Below, piece by piece: positions 36,455 to 48,617 of a DNA stretch of 64,000 bases. This DNA comes from Istiophorus platypterus (Eukaryota > Chordata > Actinopteri > Istiophoriformes > Istiophoridae). The notes beneath the pieces were generated by a model. It saw only the letters and a list, made by a program, of their open reading frames with translations. It made no database searches and was not told the DNA's origin. Made by a program: the position numbers and the translations under genes. Position 1 is the first letter of the stretch; the number at the start of each line of letters is the position of its first letter. The DNA is taken from the NCBI GenBank assembly GCA_016859345.1, contig CM029126.1:8881027-8945026 (forward strand), given 5' to 3'.

Positions 36455-37460
36455 GATGTGGGGGAGGGTTGTTATTGTTCTGGTAAATGAGAGAGTCTCT
36501 ATAAATACTCCCAAGGCTTCCTTCTCCATCACAACCACCAATCAAAAGTCAATGTTCAGCTGAGCAGCTGAGAGAGGGCAATAAGCCTGAGTCAAGGCTA
36601 ACGGGGGAGGGAGTGGGGGAGGGTCTGACTCAAACATACCGTGAGGCAGAAGTGGATGAGGGACTTTGGTAGGGAAGGAGGGGAGAGACCCAGCAACTGC
36701 CACTTCAAGGACCTGAGGCCACAAGTGGGGGGTGAGGTCTGAGAGAATGTAGTGATCTGTTAGGGTGGGAGTGGTCAGAACACACCACTTTAAGTGAGCT
36801 TTTTGACACCCTTTTGATTTTTACATTAAAGTTAAGTGAATGCATGGAACAGCCATGAACTTTGGTCTATTAGTGTTTGATAGTGATATGCTTGATATTG
36901 GCTGGTTTGTACACACTTGCATCACACTTGAAAAGTCCCTGTGTGACACAGAGACAATCTATGAGTGGAGTTGGTCAGTCTGGGCTCATAGTTTCTCTGG
37001 AAGGAGAAAATCCGGTCAGTCATCTTTGGTGGACAGGAAATCAATATCAAAACAATGGATAAAAATAAAGCCACTGTATGCAAAATTACAAAATAATCAA
37101 ACTCCCATATAGTGTGATTAACTCTGTTACACTGTCATGTGTTAAAAAGTGCAAAACTGTTAACATACGTTAAACAAAATCTGTAGTAACTAATTTTAGT
37201 TTGATTACAGCTTGCTCAGATGCATTGATTTTGACAAATGGACACATTTCTGTACAATATTAACGTAGTATAATATACAAAATAGCATTCCACAGGCAGA
37301 GGAGGCAATATATGGCTCTATTAAATTATTGCACAGCCCCACAGTAAAAGGTCGGGAGTATGCTCTAAATGAACCAGTCTGAGCATGCATGGTTGGACGC
37401 AGTGTTCGTAGTTGTTCTGCACGGCCATGCTCGAAGGCAGTACACAAATCCTGTCGTCAC

Positions 37461-37998
37461 AGCCCCTGTTCATACCTGGCATTGACACGCGTCTTGGGTG
37501 ATCCAATTGCAAGTGGACAGCTCTAAGTACATCAGACCTGTATCCAACTGCATCTCAGGCAACAACTTTTGATCGGATCTCACCTCCCCGCTTTATATGC
37601 AATAAAACACATACATCATTTCCGTTTGCAAAGACAAAATACAAATCGCCCGAATTGTTTGACGCACCAATATATCTATATGGGCTTTTCAAAATTTTCA
37701 GATGCCATGGACAAAGTCAGTTTACAATACTTGTACATTTGTTTGCAAATGAGTCCGTAAATCCACTTATGCAGAGGTTGAGAAGGCTATTCCCCAATGT
37801 GGTCCAGGTCAGATTTGCATACACCCTGAAAAAGAATGTGGCCATATGCGGCCAAGAATTCCTCAAAATGTGGTCAGAGAGATAGGATCTCAAATGTGTC
37901 CTTAATCCATCTTGGATTCTTTCACACCCGTACTTAAAGCTGTCCACATGTGATCAGATCACCTAAGATGCATGTTATTGACAGGTATGAACAGGGCC
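37461..37998. mobile_element. Non-autonomous DNA transposon (MITE-like) with about 70-bp inverted ends
   Basis: The left end reads CCCTGTTCATACCTGGCATT and continues through GTGGACAGCTCTAAGTAC. The right end, read on the opposite strand, is CCCTGTTCATACCTGTCAAT continuing to GTGGACAGCTTTAAGTAC. The ends agree over about 65 bases with scattered substitutions. The interior of about 400 bases has no coding capacity. It matches from memory a common fish element containing GGGTGATCCGATCAC. No clear target-site duplication was seen. Confidence 0.75.
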
Positions 37999-40963
37999 AT
38001 AGAGAGAAGCGCGACGTAGTAACAGTGGTATCGGGCATGGGCGTACACGTTCCTTAAACTTATTCCCCAAAGGGTCCCAGTATTCTTCAAAGAACGTGCT
38101 TGTCAAATTGTGCGATATGAAGATTCTGTAACAACATTTCTGACAGCGGAATGATGGATTTGTTGTTTGTTGTTTTCTGAAACAGACCAAATACGATCTA
38201 GGAAGTCCAGTCTGAGTATCACATTAATGCGTTTAAAGGCTCATCAGACACCAAAACACTGCAAAATGAATTCTAATACTCAGACAGGACTTTACCACTG
38301 AAAGTCATCTACGTAGTCACTATGTAGAACCATAGAAATATGCCATCTATTTTACAAAGTAAACCACTAGTAATTGACTGGCCAACACAACGCCTTGACC
38401 AGTGACATTGTTTTGGATCTAGAGTTGAGCCTGGTTCAACTTTTTTTTTTTTGTTGTGCAACCCTGCAACGGCAACATAAAGGCAGTGACTGAACTTCCC
38501 TCTCTAGTTCTATTTTGTCATTCCTCACACAACCGCTTCTACACATCCGAGAGCAACACCCGGATTGTCGCAGAAGATTGACTTGTTTTTGCACACAGCT
38601 GCAAGTGTGGCCATTCAGAACAGGAATAAACACTTTTGCCATTGGACGCAGTGATATGACTTTGATAAAGCACACCAAACCCTCGAGTGATAGCCGGAAA
38701 AGGGTTGTCATAATGTCTAAGAGAATGCAAAGTTCCTGTTAGCCGAGACCATGGAGGGATGTCTGAGGCCCAGGCTAACCACTGGAAAAACCTCCCTGCT
38801 ACAGCTGAGAATTCCCAGCGTACTTATCATGATAGTACAGACATGATAAGCAGTGTTAGTGCCTACAAACTGCAGGCGTTCACTGTCTCCAGTGATGACT
38901 TAATGCAAGCTATACAAACACTACTGGAGTTATCCTTGGTTTCATGTATCCAGTCTTGGCTCATTACCAAGCAATGTCAGTCATTTACAGTCAGCACCAC
39001 AAGCCCACTGTCTGCATCTCCAGGCAACACCATTCTTCAGCATTTACTAGCCTGAGGGATCATTGTAGACACAAACACTAATCATGTCCCCTTCACTGCA
39101 CTTCCTGCCTTACAGCCACTGATGACGTTTCTAGTTACCTCTAGGAACATGCACATACAGAGCAGGAGCGTGGGGGATGCACAGATGAGATGGACAACAG
39201 GAGCGAGCACAACCTGTCAAACAAGTACCTTTTATGGAAGGAGGGAGTGGGAGAGAGTGGGAGAACACAGTGACGATGTTAAGAATGACCTATTAATCAT
39301 TCATTATCTCCCAGCACTGTTAATGAGGTGACGACTCTTAAATAATTAGCAATGTGACTGAAGCATATTTCCATAGCAGTAGCCTGAGGACACGGGAGGA
39401 ATTGGGGATGAGTGGGGAAGGGAATATGGGATGCACCAGGCAGGAAAAAGAACAGCCCCCCACACCAGCTTAGCAAACAATAACTATGCTGATAGGGGTC
39501 TCTGGGAGGCAAGGACAGAGAGATAGAGATGGACTGAGGAGAAGACAGATAATGAAGATATACACAATATTGAGACAAGAATGAGCCAAGGAGGAAACAA
39601 CACATTGAAATAGGTATGTCTATATGTAGTGGGTGTTTAAGTTATTCACCCAGTAGCCTTCATTATCTGTCTGTCTCATTTCAAGAGGGGCAGGCCGGGG
39701 CCTTCAGGCTTTTCTAGCACACAAATCAACAGGGAACTGCGGCCGACTAGCACCCCAGCCTGCCATGGGCCTATTCATCTTGCACAAAATACACAAAAGA
39801 GCAGACCATGAGCCACATTCTTGACATCCAACCTCATCACCACCCCCCCACCCCCCGCCCCCTGGCCCTGACTAGCGCCCCTCCCCCAGTGCCTCGCACC
39901 AACCAGGCCAGACAGGAGCTGCTATGCTACACTACTTAACTGGCTGCCTGGCTGGCTGGCTGGTTGGTTGGAGTTGTTTGGTGGAGGAAGGGATGCATGG
40001 CGGGAAGGGAGGGTGTGGGAAAGAGGGGGCAGGGATGTTTTCTCTTCAGTCAGCTAATTGACTCACAGATGTCAAGAGGAGTCGGGGTTTGTGGCGGGGC
40101 TAAAGCTCCCTGTGACACTCCTCCCCTCCACAAACAAACATAACACCTATGCACACGCATGCAGACAAGGACCGTGCACTCGCCCACACACGTGCATGCA
40201 CATGTACCTGTGGCCTTACTGTCTCTCACACTCACCCCTTCAGTAAACAGATATGTCTCTGCGCCGTCGGACAGATTCAGGGTGGGCTTTGTTCACTTCT
40301 CCAAAATAAATCTCAAGGCGTAAATATGACAGTGAGCTGTAAGGCAGCTCTGACTGTAGCTCAGTCTCACAGAAACACCAGGAACTAACAGCCTTTTGTG
40401 GACAATAAGAATCTGTATTGTTCTGGGCATAATTTCATTTTTCTGTTCACCATCTGGGGAGCCTCTCTGGCTGTCAAGGTAGAGCAGGTTTCATCTACTG
40501 ATGCGATACACTGGTGCAATAACACTTGAAGCAGTTCAAACACTGTACAACCTATAAAATGACCTATTTTCAAGCTAAGGTTTCATGTCACGCCATGTTT
40601 GCCAGTTTCGTGTCCTACATGTATGTGGTTGAGAATTTGAATGTCTTCTCGCAACAGCTGTGTATTTGTGTGTTTGTGCCTGTGCATCTGCATGTGTGCG
40701 TGTGAACGTGTTTGTGTGCTCTAACTGGACTGTTAAACAGCTGAGTCCAAATTGAAAGTCTGTACTGTCGTTCCCTATATTTACCAAATGACTCACTCAC
40801 AGCAGAGATCAGTTTGGACAATCAGTTAGTAATCAAATAGTTAGTTACAACATCTTTGACAGCAGCAAAATAATCCGGAGGGAAATCGTGGGTGAATGAG
40901 GAAAAATATTGCAGAATTACCGTGGGGGTCTGCTCATATAGTATAAAACAAGGTAGAATAGGC

Positions 40964-40966
<3 letters not shown>

Positions 40967-41009
<43 letters not shown>
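40967..41009. repeat. (AT)n(AC)n microsatellite
   Basis: About 17 AT units followed by four to five AC units. Confidence 0.95.
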
Positions 41010-41872
41010 TACACTGTATGTTGTTTCAGTAGCTGAAATAAAAAATAACATGGAGACAGTGGAAATATTTAAATCAAGAAAAAAAATGATTACCACTCAC
41101 AGGCACTTAAAGGTGTGTAACTTAACTAAACCTCACTTCTAAAGAGCTAAAAAGCACTAAGTCTATTTCCTGGCTGTGGTACACGAATGAATCGAGTGAA
41201 CCCAAAGCTCTTTGGAATACGGGCTGCAGTTCGGCATGTTCGGGAAGTGTCGAAGGCAGCATTTGGTGACACATAAAAGACAAGTAGGTGGGAGAAGGCA
41301 AAGGCTTTTGTCAGTGTTTGACTTAGAGTGCGGGCACACGGCTACTTCCTGAAGACACTACATATGATTGTAAAGTCAATTTATACCAAACTCATATAAA
41401 CAACAGTAGAAATGATTGATTTAAGTTTTTAAGTTTAAATATTTTTTGGGCGAGCACCACTAATGGTAAAGCCATGTCCTTGTCCTACACAGGCACTGAA
41501 AGCTTGATGCCGGCACCAGGGTACGGCAAGTCCTCCTTCCTGACCGGGGAGCCTATCCGCGTTAAACCACCATCCCATCTAAATGTCCTGGTGAGCACAT
41601 TTCTTAGCAGGTTGAAACATATGGTGTGTATATATACACACACACACATGCACACAGGCCTCAGCACAGGCACACACATAAACACACAAATCCACTGCCC
41701 AGCAGAGCTGCCTATAGCATGCCTGTCCTCTTCCTGTTTTTCCACTCACCCACACTGTTGTCACTCTGGCCAGGAAGCTGTGGGAGAGATACGCATGACA
41801 AAGTCTTTCTTTATTAAATTGGCAAAGAGTGTCTGTAGTGCTTTTGGAGTCCCTGTATGTGTGTGAGTGTGT

Positions 41873-41874
<2 letters not shown>

Positions 41875-41916
<42 letters not shown>
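41875..41916. repeat. (GA)n microsatellite
   Basis: About 21 GA units without interruption. Confidence 0.95.
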
Positions 41917-41921
<5 letters not shown>

Positions 41922-43245
41922 GGAGAAAGAGAACGGGAACAGGCACTAGGGAGGTGGGGGTGGGGACCTAAGCCAAGGGCTAGAGGCTTATCCAAGATCC
42001 ACTCTAGGCTCATCCCTGGATATTGCTGTTTGAAACCATGAATCAAGAACAGAGGATACAGAATAAAAACCAAGAGGCGTCTGTCATATATCCATAACAA
42101 TATCCATCCATTGCAGGAAACCGTCAAATAACGTTTTCAAATACTGTTTTAAATAAATACCTGAACTGAATGTTTAGACGTTTTGCAAATATGAATAATG
42201 TCCAGTGAATATGCCGTAGTAAAGAGTGCATATATTTAAACTATATTACAGCACACATGGCAGATACTAGAAGTCAGAAGCAGAGAATAGCATACCAGCA
42301 AAATTTAGACAGTTAATTTCAATGGAATCACTGTGATCTTTGGATTTATAGAGGCAAAGTAAATTGTTGTTTGTACAAAGTTCAACTTTGGGGAATTTGC
42401 GCCATTGACTATCTAATGCAAGCTGTCTTGACTGTACTGACCTTAGTGAACAGAGACCTCAATGGAGGAATCTATCATGTTAGTTGTGGCCTATATTTTA
42501 TACAGCACTGCTCTGCCTAGAGTAAATGCTGCTTGAGAAAAGAGTTGGCAGTCAGCTGCAAGTCGATAAACACATTTCTGTGAATGGACCATTTGGTAAA
42601 TCCCGCCACCGAATGTCCAGTCATACATTACCAACCATTACTAGGAACAGCAGACCTGTCACGCTGTGGATTTCTCCACAGACCCAAACAGTGCGCACAT
42701 GGTTCTAATAAAAGTGAGACTCCACATCTAAAAGGCTCGGAGGAAGAGGGGGGGGGGTGTTTTGTTTTTTTTCATTACAGCCTTTGCAAAAACAAACAAA
42801 CAAACAAAACAAAAGAACAGAAGTGTAAAGAATAGATTAAACTATGTGTTTTCTACAAACTGATCAGCTTTCTACTTACAGTAATAACACAGAATTATTC
42901 AGTTTGGTAAGGGGCACGTCACCAGCTAACTACTTTATGTCATTATATAGGATTAAGTTTTGCAGGGCCTAGGAAACAGCAGCTGAGAGCACATCTATTA
43001 ACTATGCCGGAAAGCTTCTAGCACTACCTATTTCACGTGGATGTGCAAATGAATTTCCATGTGCCACTCTCCGGCCTGATTCGACACTATAGCTACAGGT
43101 GTATGTTACACTGAAAACTGTATATTTACCAGCTGTAAAAGCAGGCCTGGTATTGTTTTCATCTTGTGAGTGTGTGTGTGTCATCATGGTTAAAATTTGG
43201 TCCTGTACTGTAGAGGAAAATAACACAGGCGCTTTTGAGTACTTT

Positions 43246-43295
43246 AGCAGTTGTGACGCTACCGTCACAGGTTTGACGGTAGCGTCACAACTGCT
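43246..43295. repeat. Perfect inverted repeat, 22-bp arms, 6-base loop
   Basis: Arms at 43246-43267 and 43274-43295 are exact reverse complements (left arm begins AGCAGTTGTGACG, right arm ends CGTCACAACTGCT), with loop CAGGTT. Each arm contains two TGACG/CGTCA half-sites. The flanks do not extend the pairing. Confidence 0.93.
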
Positions 43296-43770
43296 CGAAA
43301 CAGATGGTGTGATCCCATCGCTAGATGGTCTGTAGTTTACACAATATACATGTCTATATTGGCTGTAAAACTGTTTTCTACAGTCCAAACAAAGTTTCTC
43401 TGTGAAATTAGATCTGACTTTAGAACTGAAGCATACTGCTGTTGGCCACAACAATTCCAAAATTTTGCATTTTGGAGGAGAGATTCAGAGCCACTGTGAC
43501 ATCTTGATTTCTCTTCAGGGTCGGCTGCTGGCACTAATATTTTTTTGCCTGTATACAGTTTATGTGAAATATTTTGCAAACTCTGGCTGTTTGAGTATAA
43601 GTGATATAGCTGTTTAAAATTCTCTCATTTGTATTAAGCAGTACATTCTAATTTCAATTTCTGCTGGCAGAAAACAGCTGGGTGCAGTCTCCACATCCAT
43701 GTGCAGGAGATAACGACAGGGAGGACAGAGGACAAGATAAGATATTGTGCTCTTCGGTCAGGGAGTACGC

Positions 43771-43862
43771 CCTCCTCTCTCTCCTCTCCCCCCTCTCCCT
43801 CCTCTATTCTCTCTATTCTCCCTCTTCTCCTCTGTCCCTCTTATCTGCTGCCTCTGTCTTGA
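43771..43862. repeat. Polypyrimidine (C/T) tract
   Basis: About 90 bases that are almost entirely C and T on the plus strand, built from CTCT, CCCT and TTCT blocks. Confidence 0.85.
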
Positions 43863-45000
43863 CCTCCACCCTCTTGTATAGTGTTTAGTCGGGAGAAAAT
43901 ATCAGTGGACTGGAACGGGTACAAGTGAAAACTTAAAAAAAATATTTTTTTTCAGAGCACTCCTGTCACTGGAAAATATCGTCCATAATGCTTTCATTTT
44001 GCATCTATTCAAAAATAGCTATCAAACTGCTGCAGGATAAACGTCCTTCGGTTTTTTTGTGCCATGCACTGGGTATTCAAGTAAAGGCAGTTTGAGCTGC
44101 ACGCTGATGATTTTTGATTGAAGATCTATACCTAAAAAATACAGAAAAAGATTTTGTAGACACATCATCGAATAACCCTAAAAGTATGTACATTGTCACA
44201 AGCGGATGGCTATTAATCTCTGATTATACGATACGTTCCTAGAAAAAAAATTAACTGGCTTGTTTGCACCAAAATAACATCTCGCTGCACATGTTTGTTG
44301 GCTTGGCTCATCTTTTATTACAGCATTTTACAATCCTCAGTGCAGCACAGTTCTGTTTTTTTCCCCCCTTTCTAAATTGTCTAGTCCTACACCAGAGTGT
44401 TAATCAACTAATTGTAGGCACCTGATTAACTTGCCTAGTCACTGCTTTAAAATGGGAGTTGATGTATCAACACACTGATGAAGGCTGGGTGGCTAAAAAC
44501 ATGTTGAGCTCTTTGATGAATATACAAAATAATTCATGAACGTGGCAACTTATTGGCTTTTTATGTTTCAGGTTTATTTTTTATTTAATTGGATTCTTCT
44601 TTTTTCTGCTACTTTACACTACTTTAGTACTACTACTACTTTTTCTTTAGTTATTTAAAGCAACTGAACTTAAACTGTGCAAACAAGGGCAATGAAACCT
44701 TCACTGTCTTCACTCTAAAAAAAGAAAACCACGCGTTCCATTCATCATGGAGCACAATTAAATGGACTGACTCAAAGCTCAGTGACTCTTTGTTTTGTTT
44801 TGGTTTCTAGTATAAAGCACTTTCAACTTTAGTGCAAGTGTGCCGACCACTGAATTATTATTAACATTTATTAAAGTTTGACATTAACGAGGCATCCTCT
44901 TTTATAATGTTGAGTTAAAAAAAATGAAAAATAAATTATTTTTAAAAAAAATGGAGCACCTGTTAGAGACACAAAAATTGTGTGTCAGCCCTGTCTGAAT

Positions 45001-45500
45001 NNNNNNNNNNNNNNNNNNNNNNNNNNNNNNNNNNNNNNNNNNNNNNNNNNNNNNNNNNNNNNNNNNNNNNNNNNNNNNNNNNNNNNNNNNNNNNNNNNNN
45101 NNNNNNNNNNNNNNNNNNNNNNNNNNNNNNNNNNNNNNNNNNNNNNNNNNNNNNNNNNNNNNNNNNNNNNNNNNNNNNNNNNNNNNNNNNNNNNNNNNNN
45201 NNNNNNNNNNNNNNNNNNNNNNNNNNNNNNNNNNNNNNNNNNNNNNNNNNNNNNNNNNNNNNNNNNNNNNNNNNNNNNNNNNNNNNNNNNNNNNNNNNNN
45301 NNNNNNNNNNNNNNNNNNNNNNNNNNNNNNNNNNNNNNNNNNNNNNNNNNNNNNNNNNNNNNNNNNNNNNNNNNNNNNNNNNNNNNNNNNNNNNNNNNNN
45401 NNNNNNNNNNNNNNNNNNNNNNNNNNNNNNNNNNNNNNNNNNNNNNNNNNNNNNNNNNNNNNNNNNNNNNNNNNNNNNNNNNNNNNNNNNNNNNNNNNNN
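45001..45500. other. Assembly gap of exactly 500 N
   Basis: A run of 500 undetermined bases. The round number suggests a placeholder of unknown true length, so the missing DNA may be longer or shorter. Confidence 0.99.
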
Positions 45501-45557
45501 ACCGAGGACGAAACAAAACCAATGAAAACATTCAAACTCCCAAAAAAATAAACTTAC

Positions 45558-45578
45558 CTGTTGCTCATACGAAGACAT
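45558..45578 (-). CDS. Possible first coding exon (MSSYEQQ) of an unidentified gene
   Basis: On the minus strand an ATG opens MSSYEQQ and runs straight into a consensus donor, CAACAG|GTAAGT, in phase 0. The upstream side has promoter features: two CCAAT motifs at 45670-45674 and 45690-45694, a GGGCGGG box at about 45656-45662 and a TTTTAGCGCGG E2F-like site near 45803. The ATG context is weak (C at -3). I do not recognise the protein. The following exons would lie at lower coordinates, probably in or beyond the gap. A non-coding first exon or chance are alternatives. Confidence 0.35.
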
Positions 45579-45599
45579 CTGTGCCTTGGTGCAGGGAAA

Positions 45600-45820
45600 A
45601 CGAAAAGTGCAGAGTCACGTCGGAGATTTTGTCAGGGAGGCAAACTACCTTGAATGGGCGGGCCTAATGCCAATCAGTTGTTTAGTTGACCAATCAGAGG
45701 CGTGAAATCCTCTGACAAACAAAAACAAATTTCACCGATAGGCCTGAAATGGTTGTCAATCACGCAATTCTCCGTGTCTCTGCCGACTTTACATGAGGAG
45801 ATTTTAGCGCGGCTAAAGCG
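45600..45820 (-). promoter_or_regulatory. Candidate promoter with paired CCAAT boxes and an E2F-like site
   Basis: Two CCAATCAG motifs 20 bases apart, a GC box and TTTTAGCGCGG lie within 150 bases, directly upstream (minus strand) of the MSSYEQQ exon. Paired NF-Y sites with E2F sites are typical of cell-cycle or housekeeping promoters. Function is inferred only. Confidence 0.4.
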
Positions 45821-46446
45821 GTTAATATATCAACGTATTAAAGTTTTAATATTTCTCCGGGTGAGAAAGTGAACATTTAAATTCTCAATACGTGTTCAGT
45901 TAATCACAACAATGCTTTTTGGAAATCTGCTGCTATGTATAATTCCTTTTGGAAAATAAATATTGGTCTCTCAGTTGAACTCTAAAATTGTAACTGCCGC
46001 ATTTAGTTCATCTTAACATACGTGAAGCTTAATGTTTTACTAGGTAACAGCACTGCCTCAGGGGCTCTATATGTATAAATATCACATTTCAGTTAATATA
46101 CATGTATTAAGATGATCTACTACCTACCGTCATCACTCTACCCGCCACTAGAGATTTAAGGCAGCATCTCATTGGCCGAAATGTTACACACTTCAGGAAG
46201 TGTGTATCCTCTGCTATACCAATGACTCAGCTGCAGGGGCTCAGAGGACACACACTTATACACACATTTCCAGTTTTGTCATGTTGGGCCAAGTTAAATA
46301 AAGGCAGGAGGCACATCAGGGGAGTCTCCTGAGCTAAAATAAAGTGATAACTGGTGTGGGGCCCATCATTTTGAGCCCCACACCAGTAGTGGGCCCCAGG
46401 TTCTTGGTGGGCTCCTTTGGTCCGGGCCCAACGTAGGGATAAAAAC

Positions 46447-46540
<94 letters not shown>

Positions 46541-47980
46541 ACAAACACACACAAATACCATTGCCTATTTGATGGGTTTTGATGGACTTATATTCTCTTC
46601 CAGCCAGGCTGACAAAAACGTCTCCCCTGCAATAACTTATCGAGGCGTGACCTCATGACTGTTTGAGTTGTGCTACATATGAGTCATGAAAACATTCATC
46701 GGATGACAAAGTCAACTCAGAATCAGTCACACTTCTCTAGATAATCAAGCTACCTGTAAGTCATTCTCTTGTCCCAACATCAGCCTTTATGTGACTGATA
46801 AAGTGACTGTTTCTAGACTCAGTAGTGGATGGCATGAAGGTGGCATTTGACAGGAAACCAAATAAAGCCTGTTACTGCAGAACACTTTTTCTTTATCTAG
46901 CCACAACAATTCTACTAAAACAAAGAGGAGTGTCTTTCACTGTACATTTTTCACTGTCATCTCCAAAACAGACTGATGATTAAGTTTCTGTAAAATATAT
47001 TCACACCAACGAGGTAGTGGAAAACGCTGCACTTTTGGGCGGCTTTCTTGGTTCAACTGAGTTCAGTACAGCAGCAAAAACAACTCTCCACGACATAGCA
47101 GAGGAGTCAGTGTCTCCCTCTGACTCACTCACGTCTTTGTTCCCTGTCATAATACAGCCATACCTGGAGCCATCCAGGCTTTTCAAAATCCCAACAGCAT
47201 GTATGGGAAGCTGTGTAAAATCAATAAGCTTCAAGTGCTAAATTGTTTGTCAGCCATTGATCGTGTAGAATCTACATCACCGTAATTCAATCCACCTAAT
47301 AAGAACCAATTATTGGTTCCCCGGCCTCAAATCCCAGAGTTTGAGTTTCCCTGGCCTTGATTTGATTCCAAAGAGACAAATCTATATATTGATGCCTCTT
47401 GTTTTTCCTTAGCTGACCTTTACTGGTGTGAGGTTGAATTCATAACTCCCTGTGAATTTGTATGCGTGTTTTGATGGCAAGACACCTACATGTGAACCAC
47501 CACTGAGGGCCATCACATTCGTGTTACCTGCTGTTGACAGTTATAACTGTCCACAGATTTACAACAGTCAAGTTGAATGAGTGTGCCAGACCACTGAATA
47601 CACTTCATTCTGCCTGGCAGGACGTGACCTTTAAATACTGTTAATGCATTTACACATGATAAAACCAATCGTCCATGGCCGCTAAAATGCAGCTGGTCAT
47701 TGAGGACAGATTTGAGAGCTGCTTTTTTCGCTTCAACTAGGAGAGACTAATTGAGAGAGGCTTAGACAGTTATGAGTTGAATTTATATGTTATACACCGC
47801 ACAATGAATTAAAAGATGGGAAGATATATTTCTCCTCAGTGATAAGCCCCCCGCCCCCCAATTGGTTGATATAACCCTGTGAAGAACCATAAGAATATTC
47901 CCCCAGGGACTAAGACAATGCACATGTAAACAACATTAAACAAACAGTTTGCTGTTTGAGGACAGGCGCTTGTTCTCTCT
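45821..47980. other. Intergenic DNA, no gene seen
   Basis: It contains the CA repeat at 46450 and a 13-bp inverted repeat at 46350-46362 and 46375-46387 (ACTGGTGTGGGGC). The remainder is unremarkable, without exon-like segments that I can support. Confidence 0.5.
46450..46557. repeat. (AC)n microsatellite
   Basis: About 41 AC units, then interrupted ACACAA units. It gives rise to spurious Cys-Val open frames on the minus strand. Confidence 0.97.
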
Positions 47981-47989
47981 CCTGCTGGA

Positions 47990-48410
47990 AGTTAGATGAG
48001 AAGACTGATACCACTCTCATGTCTGTAAGCTTAATTTGGGGGATGGGTAGCTTAGCTTAGCATAAAGACTGAAAACAGGTAGCTTGGCTCTGTCCAAAAG
48101 TTCAAAAAAAAGAAGCCTGCTAGCACCTCAATAATTATAATAGTTTAATCTGTGCAAAGAAAGACATCTTGTAGTTTTAAGGGGAGTTACATGATGGAGC
48201 TAGTTTGGAAACTAGATAAAGGAATAGTTCTAGCTGCAACAGAATAAAAAAGCAAAAAAATCACATGTTAATTAGTTGGCCTGAGTGGTGCTGGTATGCA
48301 GCTTTCTTGCCTTTGGTCAGAGTCAGGCGAGCCGTTTCCCCCTGATTCCAGTCTTTGTGCCAAGCTGAGCTAATCAGCTGCTGGTTCTGTGGCTATTTGT
48401 ACACTATACA
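47990..48410. mobile_element. MITE-like element with inverted ends, family A copy 1
   Basis: The left end contains AGCTTAGCTTAGCATAAAGA followed by CTGAAAACAGG. The right end, read on the other strand, contains AGCTCAGCTTGGCACAAAGA followed by CTGGAATCAGG. The interior has TAGCTTGGCTCTGTCCAAA. This matches from memory a very abundant percomorph repeat. A second copy lies at 59535-59760. Confidence 0.75.
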
Positions 48411-48506
48411 TACACCAAAAGACTGGTATTGATTTTCTCATCACACTGCAAAAACACAAATAAGCCGGTTTCCAAAAAACGTTGAACTATGCTCTTTAGC
48501 TTTTAG

Positions 48507-48617
48507 AAGAGCAGGATCGATGTCACCTGGAGAAGGATTCTTGAGAAGCTCAATGGACTGGACCTGGATCAAACTCTGAGGCCGACACCAGTGAACCCCG
48601 GGGGAGGAGGGATGATG
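48507..48617 (+). CDS. Weak candidate internal exon, unidentified
   Basis: After the acceptor-like CTCTTTAGCTTTTAG, 37 codons are open to the donor ATG|GTGAGT, in phase 0 at both ends. The frame reads KSRIDVTWRRILEKL, then NGLDLDQTLRPTPV and NPGGGGMM. The other two frames have stops. I recognise no domain, and no neighbouring exon was found to join it. A chance open stretch with splice-like ends is quite possible. Confidence 0.22.

Larger units (their letters stand above)
32321..45000. other. Gene-poor region between cited4 and the assembly gap
   Basis: No gene is confidently recognised. Contents seen: TG-rich DNA at 32860-32895, a T-rich stretch at 34570-34730, GTCT and TC repeats near 36406, an inverted-repeat element at 37461-37998, an AT/AC microsatellite at 40967, a GA repeat at 41875, a perfect hairpin at 43246 and a pyrimidine-rich tract at 43771-43862. 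One exon-like segment at 41493-41590 is discussed as a weak candidate. Confidence 0.5.

Noticed and set aside
44902..45578. Several open frames crossing the gap
   Set aside because: They are open only because N codons are read as X. Only the MSSYEQQ end next to a splice donor is kept, as a candidate.
46350..46387. 13-bp inverted repeat ACTGGTGTGGGGC
   Set aside because: Short arms with a 12-base spacer in GC-skewed DNA are not remarkable enough for a separate finding.
46227..46561. Cys-Val-rich open frames on the minus strand
   Set aside because: These are translations of the CA microsatellite.
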